From CAWIHA01 sp963835855 (GTDB lineage: Bacteria > Acidobacteriota > Terriglobia > Bryobacterales > Bryobacteraceae): DNA of 64,000 nt. The stretch spans positions 1 to 64,000 of the forward strand of contig CAWIHA010000035.1 in the NCBI GenBank assembly GCA_963835855.1, read 5' to 3'. Made by a program: the position numbers and the translations under genes. Below the pieces are notes generated by a model, which saw only the letters and a program-made list of their open reading frames with translations, ran no database searches and was not told where the DNA came from. This document shows, one piece after another, positions 19,349 through 27,559 of the stretch (positions are counted from its first letter, which is position 1; each line of letters starts with the position of its first letter).

Positions 19349-21556
19349 ATGGTTTCGAAAGGATTTGTCTCTGCGGGTTTGCTGGCGCTCTTTTTCGCCG
19401 CGATGGCGCATGCCACAATTTTCGGCGCCCTCCGGGGAATCGTGCATGATCCCAGCCACCGCCCGATTGAGGGCGCGGAAGTGACCGTTCGCGCCCTGAC
19501 CAGCAGTTGGATGAAGACGGCCCGGACGAATTCCGATGGCGAGTTTGAGATCTTGGCCGTGCCACTCGGGGGATACCGGATCGTTGCCACAAGTGATGGT
19601 TTCAGTGCCGCGGAGCAGCGGGTGCTCGTTTCCTCCGGCAGCAGTCCCATCCTTCATTTCCAGTTGAGCCTGGCCGTTGTCAAGCAGACTGTTGAGACCT
19701 CCGAGAGCGCCGGCATTGTGCAGCCGGATTCTGCCGCGGCAACTACCTTGCTCGAACGCAGCGAGATCGAGCGGACGCCGGGAGCCGACCGGACGAACAG
19801 CCTCGCGATGATCGTCGATTATGTGCCCGGGGCCTATGTCGCCCACGATCAGCTCCATGTTCGCGGCGGCCATCAAGTGAGCTGGCTGATCGACGGGGTC
19901 CCCGTTCCCAACACGAACATCGCGAGCAACGCCGGGCCGCAGTTCGACCCGAAGGACGCCGACTACATCGAAATGGAGCGCGGCGGCTACTCCGCCGAAT
20001 ACGGCGATAGAACGTACGGTGTTTTCAATGTGGTTCCGCGCACCGGATTTGAGCGCAACAAGGAAGGCGAGATTGTCGCCAGCTACGGAAACTTCAATCA
20101 GTCCAACGATCAGGTGAGTTTCGGCAGCCACACCGAGCGGTTCGCATACTATGCCAGCGTCAACGGGAACCGCAGCGACCTCGGCCTGGAGACGCCTGGG
20201 CCGGTGTTGCTTCACGACATGGGCGATGGCCTGGGCGCTTTCAGTACTCTGTTGTTCAACACCAATCAATCGAATCAACTGCGTCTGGTGATCTCTCTGC
20301 GACGCGACTCCTACCAGATTCCGAACACGCCGGACCAGCAGGCCATCGGCATCCGTGACAACGAGCGCGAGGCCGATGCCTTGTTGAATCTTTCGTGGGT
20401 TCACACCGCCGGACCCGGCCTGCTGCTGACCGTTTCCCCGTTTTTTCATTTCAATCGCGCCGACTACGCCGGGGGCTCGAATGACGTGCCGTTCAGCCCG
20501 CGCGACAACCGTGCTTCCACTTACGCCGGCGGGCAAGTCACGCTGGCCGCCGTTTCCAACCGGCACAATGCGCAGATCGGGATTTACGCCTTCGGCCAGC
20601 ACGACGACACCGTATTCGGCCTCACTGCGCCGGATGGCACTGGTCTGCGGCAGAACGAGACCGCTAACGGCAACTTCGAAGCGCTGTTTCTCGAGGACCA
20701 GTACAAACCGGTTTCATGGCTGACGCTATCCGGCGGCGTGAGGCTGACCCGCTTCTCGGGCCTGCTTTCGGAAAATGCCGTCAGCCCCCGCCTCGGAGCC
20801 GCGGTCCGCATTCCGCGCTGGAATTGGGTGATCCACGGCTATTACGGCCGTTTCTACCAGGCGCCGCCCCTCTCGACCATCTCCGGCCCCTTGCTGGCCT
20901 TTGCGGCCGAAAGCGGGTTCGGTTTCCTGCCGCTTCACGGCGAACGCGACGAACAACAACAGCTCGGCTTGACAATCCCTGTTCGCGGCTGGTCGCTCGA
21001 TATCGATCACTTCCGCACCCGCGCCCGCAACTTCTTCGATCACGACGTGCTCGGCAACTCGAACATTTTCCTTCCGCTCACCATCGACAGCGCGTACATC
21101 CGCGGCTGGGAGACCACGCTGCGTTCCCCGCGACTGTTCCGCAAGGGCGTGGTCCACCTGGCATACTCCCGGCAAGTCGCTCAAGGCCAAGGAGCCGTGA
21201 ACGGCGGATTGACGGACTTCTCGCCGCCCGCAGGCCCTTTCTTCCTGGACCACGATCAGCGCCATACCCTCAACACCGGCTTCGAGCTGAACTTGCCCTG
21301 GCGCAGTTGGAGCGCGGCAAACGTCTATTACGGTTCGGGATTCACCGACGGCACCGGGCCTGCTCACTTGCCGGGGCACACGACGGTGGATCTGATGCTG
21401 GGCAAAACCGTCAATGAGCGCTGGTCGGTATCGATCAACGCGCTCAATGTGGCAAACCGCCGGTTCCTGCTCGACAACAGCCCGACGTTCGGTGGCGTGC
21501 ACTTTGCGGACCCACGTCAAGTCTTCGCGGAGTTGAGGTACCGGTTTCGATACTGA
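19349..21556 (+). CDS. TonB-dependent receptor with carboxypeptidase-regulatory-like N-terminus
   Basis: 735 residues from the ATG at 19349, chosen because AGGAAGG lies 5 nt upstream; an in-frame ATG at 19322 lacks such a site. Signal peptide (VSKGFVSAGLLALFFAAMAHA), then a CarboxypepD_reg-like domain (about 25-105; LRGIVHDPSHRPIEGAEVTV, GYRIVATSDGF). A plug domain follows (about 125-235; HVRGGHQVSWLIDGVPVP, EYGDRTYGVFNVVPRTG), then a 22-strand barrel ending in RQVFAELRYRFRY with terminal aromatic residue. It imports a large or scarce ligand across the outer membrane using TonB energy. The ligand is unknown. A Cys-rich exported protein is encoded just upstream. Confidence 0.9.
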   Translation: MVSKGFVSAGLLALFFAAMAHATIFGALRGIVHDPSHRPIEGAEVTVRALTSSWMKTARTNSDGEFEILAVPLGGYRIVATSDGFSAAEQRVLVSSGSSPILHFQLSLAVVKQTVETSESAGIVQPDSAAATTLLERSEIERTPGADRTNSLAMIVDYVPGAYVAHDQLHVRGGHQVSWLIDGVPVPNTNIASNAGPQFDPKDADYIEMERGGYSAEYGDRTYGVFNVVPRTGFERNKEGEIVASYGNFNQSNDQVSFGSHTERFAYYASVNGNRSDLGLETPGPVLLHDMGDGLGAFSTLLFNTNQSNQLRLVISLRRDSYQIPNTPDQQAIGIRDNEREADALLNLSWVHTAGPGLLLTVSPFFHFNRADYAGGSNDVPFSPRDNRASTYAGGQVTLAAVSNRHNAQIGIYAFGQHDDTVFGLTAPDGTGLRQNETANGNFEALFLEDQYKPVSWLTLSGGVRLTRFSGLLSENAVSPRLGAAVRIPRWNWVIHGYYGRFYQAPPLSTISGPLLAFAAESGFGFLPLHGERDEQQQLGLTIPVRGWSLDIDHFRTRARNFFDHDVLGNSNIFLPLTIDSAYIRGWETTLRSPRLFRKGVVHLAYSRQVAQGQGAVNGGLTDFSPPAGPFFLDHDQRHTLNTGFELNLPWRSWSAANVYYGSGFTDGTGPAHLPGHTTVDLMLGKTVNERWSVSINALNVANRRFLLDNSPTFGGVHFADPRQVFAELRYRFRY

Positions 21557-21564
21557 GGGTTCGC

Positions 21565-21579
21565 CGGCCACCGTGGCCG
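21565..21579. terminator. Small GC hairpin between convergent TonB-receptor and purH genes
   Basis: CGGCCA and TGGCCG form a 6-bp stem around a CCG loop in the 35-bp gap between two converging genes. There is no T-run on either side, so at best a weak bidirectional terminator. Confidence 0.25.
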
Positions 21580-21591
21580 TCTGGGAGCGAT

Positions 21592-23148
21592 TCAGTGCCG
21601 GAAGTGCCGGATGCCGGTGAAGACCATTGCCAGGCCGAGGCGGTTCGCCGCCGCGATCACCTCTTCGTCCCGCTTCGAGCCGCCGGGCTGAATCACCGCC
21701 GTGATGCCATGCTTGGCGGCTTCCTCGATGCCGTCGGGGAATGGGAAGAACGCATCGGAGGCGACCACGCTGCCCTCGAGCGGGAGTACCGCCTTCATCG
21801 CGCCGATTTTGACCGAATCCACACGGCTCATCTGGCCGGCCCCGACCGCGACCGTTTGCCCCTCGTGCGCATAAACGATTGCGTTCGATTTGACGTGCTT
21901 GGCCACTTTCCAGCCGAAGAGCATCGCGCGCCACTCGGCCTCCGTAGGCGCACGCCCGGTTTTCACCGTAGCTTGCTCGCGGCTGAGCCTGTGTATGTCT
22001 GGCGTCTGCGCAAGGTAGCCGCCGCTGATCGATTTCACCACGAGGCCGTCGCTCGCGGAAGCCGCCACCCGGAGCAACCGCAGGTTCTTCTTCGCAGTCA
22101 GGATGGCGAGCGCCGCGGGGGAATAATCCGGCGCCGCGATGGCTTCGACGAAGGTCTTCGCGATCTCGCGCGCGGTCTCCTCATCCAGCGGACGGTTGAA
22201 TGCCAGCACGCCGCCAAACGCCGACACCGGGTCGCACTCGAACGCCTTGCGGTAGCTCGCGGCGAGCGCGGCCTGCTCGGCGCAGCCGCACGGGTTGGTG
22301 TGCTTGATGATGGCCGACGCGGGCGAATCGAACTCGCGGACAAGCTGCCAGGCGGCGTCCAGGTCGACCAGGTTGTTGTAGGAGAGTTCCTTCCCCTGGA
22401 GCTGTTCCGCGCCCGCGATGCCGTCCCGCCGGTTCGAATACAACGCGGCGGATTGATGCGGGTTCTCCCCGTAGCGCAAGTCGCGCACGCGGCCAGCGCG
22501 AATGTCGAGCAGGCGCGGCAGCGGTTCCGGGCGATCCACAAAGCCGCCGTCTTCGATCTCGATCGCCGCCAAGCGCGCGCTGATGGCGCAGTCGTAATCC
22601 GCCGTATGACGGAACGCTTTCTGCGCCAGGCGCCAGTGCGTCGCCGGGGATAGCGCGCCGCCGTGCACCCGCATCTCTTCGAGAATCGCCGCGTACTCAG
22701 TCGGCGAAACCACCACCGCAACGTCTTGAAAATTCTTTGCCGCGGACCGGATCAGCGTTGGCCCGCCGATATCGATATTCTCGATCAGCTCGGGGACGGT
22801 GATGCCCTCTTTCGCTGCCGCTTTTTCGAACGCGTAAAGGTTTACCACGACCATGTCGATGGTGCGGATGCCGTGCGCCGCCAGGGCTTCCCTGTGCTCC
22901 GGGTTGTCGCGAATGGCCAGGATTCCGGCGGCGATCCGCGGGTGCAGCGTCTTCACGCGACCGTCGAGCATCTCTGGAAAACCGGTGACCTCGGCGACAT
23001 CACGCACCGCGAGGCCCGCCTCCCGCAGCACCCGCGCGGTCCCGCCCGTCGAGATGATCCCGGCCCCAAACTCGCCCAATGCCCGCGCGAATTCCACAAT
23101 TCCGCTCTTGTCGGTGACGCTGATGAGTACGCGCTCGATCTTGTGCAT
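21592..23148 (-). CDS. purH: PurH, bifunctional AICAR transformylase/IMP cyclohydrolase
   Basis: 518 residues from ATG 23148 (a GTG six codons upstream is possible). It catalyses the last two steps of IMP synthesis. The N-terminal MGS-like IMP cyclohydrolase domain (1-about 195) shows SVTDKSGIVEFA, ISTGGTARVLREAG and LDGRVKTLHPRI. The AICAR transformylase domain shows KHTNPCG, AFGGVLAFNRPLDEETA, and near the C-terminus SDAFFPFPDGIEEAAKHGI and QPGGSKRDEEVI. The last residues GIRHFRH are the family ending. Stand-alone gene, convergent with the TonB receptor. Confidence 0.96.
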   Translation of the reverse strand: MHKIERVLISVTDKSGIVEFARALGEFGAGIISTGGTARVLREAGLAVRDVAEVTGFPEMLDGRVKTLHPRIAAGILAIRDNPEHREALAAHGIRTIDMVVVNLYAFEKAAAKEGITVPELIENIDIGGPTLIRSAAKNFQDVAVVVSPTEYAAILEEMRVHGGALSPATHWRLAQKAFRHTADYDCAISARLAAIEIEDGGFVDRPEPLPRLLDIRAGRVRDLRYGENPHQSAALYSNRRDGIAGAEQLQGKELSYNNLVDLDAAWQLVREFDSPASAIIKHTNPCGCAEQAALAASYRKAFECDPVSAFGGVLAFNRPLDEETAREIAKTFVEAIAAPDYSPAALAILTAKKNLRLLRVAASASDGLVVKSISGGYLAQTPDIHRLSREQATVKTGRAPTEAEWRAMLFGWKVAKHVKSNAIVYAHEGQTVAVGAGQMSRVDSVKIGAMKAVLPLEGSVVASDAFFPFPDGIEEAAKHGITAVIQPGGSKRDEEVIAAANRLGLAMVFTGIRHFRH

Positions 23149-23395
23149 AACCTCTGATTGTGCCACGATGCAAGCGCAAGGCGGGCCAAAAACTTGACCC
23201 GTAATCCGCCGCTAAGTACTAACGCGGGCGAGGCCGCTCTGGACGCCCGCTTAGTGTGGCGGAGCCGCTGGTCAACAGACAGCTGCCTGCGCGCTATCGG
23301 GCCCCCGCCAGCCACCCATGGGTAATATGCAGCTTGACAGTTCATCATGTGCTGGCTTGGGCCGTCCTGCGTCGCGTATCCTTACCGGACAGACT

Positions 23396-23448
23396 AGGGG
23401 GCTTGTGTTTCGACCCTCGCGGCGCATAGTATTGCAGAGATGGGAGAC
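23396..23448 (+). promoter_or_regulatory. Conserved upstream block, copy 1 (putative promoter and RBS)
   Basis: This block and the one before the next gene (24027-24080) align base for base from the TGTTTC(G/A)ACCCTCGC segment to the start codon with only scattered changes. A -35-like TTGTGT, 18-nt spacer and TAGTAT can be read here, followed by a GGGAG site before ATG 23449. The remaining 23149-23395 stretch between purH and this block holds no gene I can support. Confidence 0.4.
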
Positions 23449-23961
23449 ATGACGCAATTTCCGGAATCCAGACCGGTCCGCACACCGGAGCCCCAACCCG
23501 GTACCAGGAGTGTTGGGACAACATCGGCGGACCAAAGCAGTCTGCGGGCGCTCCTTCGTTCCCGCGTGTTGCGATACGTTTTTCTGATGGTGGCCGTGTA
23601 TGCGATTGCCGGTTGGGGGGTGGCACTGTTTTTGCGGCACTTCACAACGCACGCGCCGCAGGCCAATCCTGCGGCGGCTCTTCAGGTAGAGCGCGGCTCC
23701 GGCCGTCAGTTGGTAGTGAGTTGGAATCGGCGGCTGCCCCTTATCGCTAACGCCGAACACGCTACACTCTTGATCGCCGATGGAGACTTCAAGCAAGCCA
23801 TGATCCTAGACGCAAGCCAGCTTCGGTCTGGGTCCATTGTCTATGTAGCCAAGAGCCATGAGGTCAAATTCCGGTTTGACGTGGCCGGCACCAGACCGCG
23901 CGAACGGTTGAGCGCGTCCGTCGAGATCGCGGTTGGAAAGGCCACACCAGCGAAGCACTGA
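23449..23961 (+). CDS. Single-TM protein with small extracytoplasmic beta domain, paralogue 1
   Basis: 170 residues. A polar Pro-rich cytoplasmic N-terminus (about 45 residues) is followed by one TM helix (VFLMVAVYAIAGWGVALFL). The domain of about 100 residues after it starts ALQVERGSGRQLVVSWNRR and continues with ATLLIADGD, LDASQLRSGSIVYVA and VKFRFDV. The same order is found in the next gene, showing duplication. The pattern (L-x-V-E-R, S-W-N, L-x-I-x-D-G, Q-L-R-x-G-S) looks FN3-like, but no named family is recognised. Start set at 23449 rather than 23440 because it matches the paralogue's start and has GGGAG at proper distance. Confidence 0.7.
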   Translation: MTQFPESRPVRTPEPQPGTRSVGTTSADQSSLRALLRSRVLRYVFLMVAVYAIAGWGVALFLRHFTTHAPQANPAAALQVERGSGRQLVVSWNRRLPLIANAEHATLLIADGDFKQAMILDASQLRSGSIVYVAKSHEVKFRFDVAGTRPRERLSASVEIAVGKATPAKH

Positions 23962-24026
23962 GCTCGCGGCCGGCGCCCGGCATAGCTCGAAGTTTGGCCG
24001 CGCAAACATCCTGGCGGCCGGGGGCA

Positions 24027-24080
24027 GGAGCTGGTGTTTCAACCCTCGCAGCACATAATACTGCAGAGACGGAGGCCATT
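24027..24080 (+). promoter_or_regulatory. Conserved upstream block, copy 2 (putative promoter and RBS)
   Basis: Second copy of the block before 23449: TGGTGT, 18-nt spacer, TAATAC, then GGAGG before ATG 24081. The AT-centred -10 candidates and the RBS are kept while the purine/pyrimidine changes are mostly transitions. This suggests the element was duplicated with its gene and is maintained. Confidence 0.4.
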
Positions 24081-24596
24081 ATGCCGTTTCCCGATCCGAG
24101 TCCAATTCGCGAGCCACAACCTGAACTCGACGCCGAGCGGCTCGGCCTGAGCGACATACCGGCTGGTACGAGCAACCACGAGCCATCGTGCCCCAGCGCA
24201 CCGAGCAACAGGATTCTCATCGTGTTGGGACTCGCGTTTGCTATCGCCGGTTTGGCGACTGCGCTAATTATCGCGATGATCAAACCGAACACCCCGGCCG
24301 CGGCCAACGCCGAGCTGGGCCTCCGGGTGGAGCGCAACGCGGGGCAGTTGAGCTTGAGTTGGAATCCGTATGCCCTCAACATCGCCAAGGCCCAGGGGGC
24401 CACACTTTCAATCACCGACGGCGATCATAGAGCAGATGTGGACCTAAACCCCGCCCAGCTTCGAGTTGGATCGGTTAATTACCCTCCCGCGGCCGAGGAC
24501 GTAACGTTCCGGTTGGAAGTGGTCAACGCGGCGGGCGAGCGCGCTAGCGGGTCTGTCCGAATCACAGCCGGGCAAGCCTCATCGAGCGAGCGCTGA
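24081..24596 (+). CDS. Single-TM protein with small extracytoplasmic beta domain, paralogue 2
   Basis: 171 residues from ATG 24081 (GGAGG 8 nt upstream). The layout matches the preceding gene: a polar N-terminus beginning MPFPDPSPI (compare MTQFPESRP), a TM helix (ILIVLGLAFAIAGLATALIIAMI), then LRVERNAGQLSLSWN, ATLSITDGDHRADVDL, NPAQLRVGSVNYPP and VTFRLEV. Identity is concentrated in these strand motifs. Function unknown; the single TM and short exported sandwich could suit a sensor, anchor or protein-interaction module. It ends 30 bp before the isocitrate dehydrogenase gene on the same strand. Confidence 0.7.
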   Translation: MPFPDPSPIREPQPELDAERLGLSDIPAGTSNHEPSCPSAPSNRILIVLGLAFAIAGLATALIIAMIKPNTPAAANAELGLRVERNAGQLSLSWNPYALNIAKAQGATLSITDGDHRADVDLNPAQLRVGSVNYPPAAEDVTFRLEVVNAAGERASGSVRITAGQASSSER

Positions 24597-24626
24597 CCGG
24601 CAGCGGCTGCGCTGCATAATAAGAAC

Positions 24627-25658
24627 GTGCCCTACCCAGTTACCCTGATCCCCGGAGACGGGATCGGCCCCGAGGTCGCTGACGCCACCGTCCGCGCGGT
24701 GGAGGCGACAGGAGTCCGCATTGAGTGGGAGCGTTTCGACGTGAACGCGAAAGTGATCTCCGGGCACGGCGATGAGGTGCCCCAGTACGTAATCGATTCC
24801 ATCCTGCGGAACGGCGTCGGGTTGAAGGGGCCTGTGACAACGCCGGTTGCCGGCGGCCATCAGAGCGTCAACGTGCAGTTGCGGAAGAAGCTCGACCTGT
24901 TCGCGAACTTCCGCCCCGTGCGCAGCTTACCGGGCATCCGGACGCGCTTCAGCGACGTGCATATCGACATCGTGATGTTCCGTGAGAACACCGAGGACCT
25001 CTACGCGGGCCTGGAGCACGAGGTGGTCAAGGACGTGGTCACGAGTCTGAAGGTGATCACCCGTGTGGCGTCGATGCGCATCGCGCGCTATGCCTTCGAT
25101 TACGTGCGGCGGCACGGCAGGAAGAAGATCGCCGCCATCCATAAAGCGAACATCATGAAGCTCGGCGACGGGCTTTTCCTGCACTGCTGCCGCGAGGTCT
25201 CGAAGGACTACCCGGAGATCGAATACAAGGAGCTGATTGTCGATAACGCGGCCATGCAGCTCGTCATGCGGCCTGAAGTCTTCGACGCGCTGCTTATGCC
25301 AAACCTTTACGGGGACATCGTTTCCGATCTCGTGGCGGGGCTCGTGGGCGGGCTCGGCATCGTACCCGGCGCCAACCTGGGCGAGCACACCGCCGTGTTT
25401 GAAGCCGTACACGGCAGCGCGCCCGATATCGCGGGCCAGGGAGTCGCGAACCCCACGGCGCTGATGCAGTCGGCCGCGTTGATGCTCTCGCATTTGGGCG
25501 AAGCCGGCGCCGCGCACCGGCTGCAAGCCGCTATCGAATGGGTGTATGCGGCCGGGCGCCACACCACCCCGGACGTGGGCGGCACGGGAACGACCGCGGA
25601 GTTCACCGACGCGGTCGTCCGCAGGCTCGAAGCCGGGAAACCGGAGCCGGCCGCATAA
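24627..25658 (+). CDS. NAD-type isocitrate dehydrogenase (isocitrate/isopropylmalate dehydrogenase family)
   Basis: 343 residues, GTG start. Visible: TLIPGDGIGPEV at 6-17, NVQLRKKLDLFANFRPVRS (substrate-binding region), VMFRENTEDLYAGLEH, DNAAMQLVMRPEVFDALLMP with metal-binding Asp, NLYGDIVSDLVAGLVGGLG, and the NAD region HGSAPDIAGQGVANPTA. NFRPVRS and ENTEDLYAGLEH are characteristic of the short NAD-dependent isocitrate dehydrogenase branch (IDH3-like), not of LeuB. It decarboxylates isocitrate to 2-oxoglutarate in the TCA cycle. Homoisocitrate or tartrate dehydrogenase activity is less likely but not excluded by sequence alone. Confidence 0.88.
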   Translation: MPYPVTLIPGDGIGPEVADATVRAVEATGVRIEWERFDVNAKVISGHGDEVPQYVIDSILRNGVGLKGPVTTPVAGGHQSVNVQLRKKLDLFANFRPVRSLPGIRTRFSDVHIDIVMFRENTEDLYAGLEHEVVKDVVTSLKVITRVASMRIARYAFDYVRRHGRKKIAAIHKANIMKLGDGLFLHCCREVSKDYPEIEYKELIVDNAAMQLVMRPEVFDALLMPNLYGDIVSDLVAGLVGGLGIVPGANLGEHTAVFEAVHGSAPDIAGQGVANPTALMQSAALMLSHLGEAGAAHRLQAAIEWVYAAGRHTTPDVGGTGTTAEFTDAVVRRLEAGKPEPAA

Positions 25659-25787
25659 GCCGAATCACCGGCGCGCTGCGCTCGCACGGGCAAGCAGGCG
25701 CGATTTCAATGACGTTGAGTTCGGCAGGATGTAGCGGTGGTATAGGAGGCCGCGACTCATGCCAAAGGACACATACGTTCCAATCTC

Positions 25788-26675
25788 TCAGGGCCGAGTG
25801 GTAGCGAGCCGGCCCATGAGGCTGGCCAACTCGGTGTGGTACAGAGGGTTCCTCGGATACTCCCGGGCCAGTTCTCTCAGCAACGCTTCCGCCTGAAGGG
25901 GCTCTTTCTCGCGCAGGTAGATTATGCTCAACAGGATCTTCGCGAACGGTTTCAAGTAGTGGCCCTCACGGCTCACGAGTTGGAGTTCTCGTAATGCCTG
26001 GCCTTTGCTGCCGCTGATGCCATCGAACCGTACGAACCAACGAAGAAAGAACGGCATGCTGCCCAGCAAGTACTCGCTGATGCCTGCCGCTACGTACGCG
26101 TCATAGACCGGCGGTTGCAGCTTGAGCAGCCGCTGTGCATACGCGTTCGATAGTTTTGCGTTGGATAAGCTGCTCCATTGCCTTCTCTCGACCAGGGCCG
26201 TGTAGTCGGAGGCCACCCCCTGGCTGATGCACATTGCCAGCAGCGCGTTCACATCATTCGGATTTGAGCGTAGAGTCAACTCGGCGCGCGATTGCGCCTC
26301 CTGGAGCGCTTCGAGCAACGCGGTCCGCGTCTGTGGATCTGGCTTGAGTTTCGTTCGTGCGAGGACTTGCTTGTCACTTGTGAAGTACTGGCTCTCCAGT
26401 ATCTTCAGGCGATCCAGTTCACGGAACAGGTAGGCGGCTGCATGTACGGCATAGGGGAGCGCTTCGCCGGGGTGAGAAGAGATGTACGCCGCCAGAATGG
26501 AGTGCGCACCCTTGAAGTCAAAGCTGTATAGACGATCAAAGGCTTCGCGGATTTCCGGAACATCGTAGGAGGCCGTCTGGGCGAATGCGCAAGTTGAACT
26601 CATCAGGAGGCACAGGACGCCACACAAACCCGGAATCGAGAACCTCCCGGCGTACGACCGGACACAGCCGCCCAT
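25788..26675 (-). CDS. Exported TPR-like protein
   Basis: 295 residues: signal peptide (FSIPGLCGVLCLLMSSTCAFAQ, cleavage about residue 33), then helical pairs resembling tetratricopeptide repeats. Examples are FDRLYSFDFKGAHSILAAYI near the mature start and REKEPLQAEALLRELAREYP near the end. The middle resembles the TPR proteins that measure loads on a fixed scaffold (NDVNALLAMCISQGVASDYTA; YVAAGISEYLLGSMPFFLRW). A periplasmic protein-interaction role is plausible. Start at 26675 preceded by GAGGAGG, about 12 nt away. Confidence 0.75.
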   Translation of the reverse strand: MGGCVRSYAGRFSIPGLCGVLCLLMSSTCAFAQTASYDVPEIREAFDRLYSFDFKGAHSILAAYISSHPGEALPYAVHAAAYLFRELDRLKILESQYFTSDKQVLARTKLKPDPQTRTALLEALQEAQSRAELTLRSNPNDVNALLAMCISQGVASDYTALVERRQWSSLSNAKLSNAYAQRLLKLQPPVYDAYVAAGISEYLLGSMPFFLRWFVRFDGISGSKGQALRELQLVSREGHYLKPFAKILLSIIYLREKEPLQAEALLRELAREYPRNPLYHTELASLMGRLATTRP

Positions 26676-26722
26676 CCTGTTGGCGCCCCTCCTCTGGATT
26701 TAGACGCAGCGCCCGGTTCGCA

Positions 26723-26752
26723 CTTGTACACTGGATGTGAATTTAATGTAAA
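26723..26752 (-). promoter_or_regulatory. Candidate sigma-70-type promoter for the TPR gene
   Basis: On the minus strand TTTACA (26747-26752) and TACAAG (26723-26728) are separated by 18 nt, about 48 bp before the ATG at 26675, in a locally AT-rich patch of otherwise GC-rich DNA. The stretch 26753-26958 to its right holds no supported gene. Confidence 0.35.
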
Positions 26753-26958
26753 TTCGTGCTTCTACCGTGAGGTCTCAGGGCTAAGAGAGCCGTGGCCTGC
26801 CTGCTTGTCGCGTGAGGCCGCGATGTGTTTACAGATTGTTCGGGCCGTTCGGCCGGATTCCGCCTGGGAGACCTCTCAGCATCCCCGCACCGCCGCTTGG
26901 GCCTGGCCGCGCCTGGCTACACACGGTCCGTTCCTTCGGCTGGCGAAATAGAGGCAGG

Positions 26959-27447
26959 CTACGCCACCCCGCGGGCGCGGCTCATCGCAAACAGCCCGAT
27001 CAGCACCAAGCCCCCGCCGGGGGCTATCCTGGCGAGCATTCAACCCGGTCCTGCACACGGAATGACGTCTGTGAGGACGCCCGCCACCTGCACCGCGCCA
27101 GAGAGGACCGCCGCCCCGCCGCCGATCCACAGCGGAATCCGATGCCACCTGAGAGATCCCGCTAGCCACAAGCCGGCAACGAGCATCGCCGGCCCAGTTA
27201 GCATCCAAACCACTCCGCAGACAGCATACGCAGCGCCGATAGAGAACCAATGGTGCATGGCCTGGTACCCCCAACTGGACACGAGGAGTCCAAAGAGGAT
27301 CATCCCAGCCGCGATGGCGCGCCCGGCGCCGCTACGCTCGGATTTCTGGATCGCGGATTCCACTGGCCCCAGTATTGTACGCCTGCCTTCGCGGCGATAC
27401 AAGTTCTTCGGATCTCGGCGTACAAGTGTACGCTGATGCCCGATCAA
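26959..27447 (-). pseudogene. Four-TM membrane protein interrupted by an in-frame TGA
   Basis: The first 135 codons (27447-27043) encode a polar leader followed by three hydrophobic helices (AAGMILFGLLVSSWG, AYAVCGVVWMLTGPAMLVAGLWLAG cut into two, and IGGGAAVLSGAVQVAGVL). A TGA at 27040-27042 ends it after PCAGPG. In the same frame the next codon is ATG and 25 more sense codons follow, encoding a further TM-like helix (IAPGGGLVLIGLFAMSRA) before TAG at 26959. So either the gene carries a single nonsense change, or the real protein is 135 residues and the rest is chance. The hydrophobicity of the tail favours the first. The family is not recognised. The true start is uncertain; an internal one nearer the first helix is possible. 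Confidence 0.5.
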
Positions 27448-27559
27448 GCCGGCGCCCGCGGAAGCGGCTTGTCAGACCAGCAGCGCTTGTGAGGCGGGCT
27501 CAAACCTCTGCTCGCGGTCCGCGGAGTGCTAAGCTCGCCGCCATGGGCTGTGGGCCACT

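Noticed and set aside
25759..25896. 45-codon rightward ORF with GGAGG eight bases before its ATG
   Set aside because: It lies mostly antisense to the end of the TPR gene and its peptide has no recognisable pattern.
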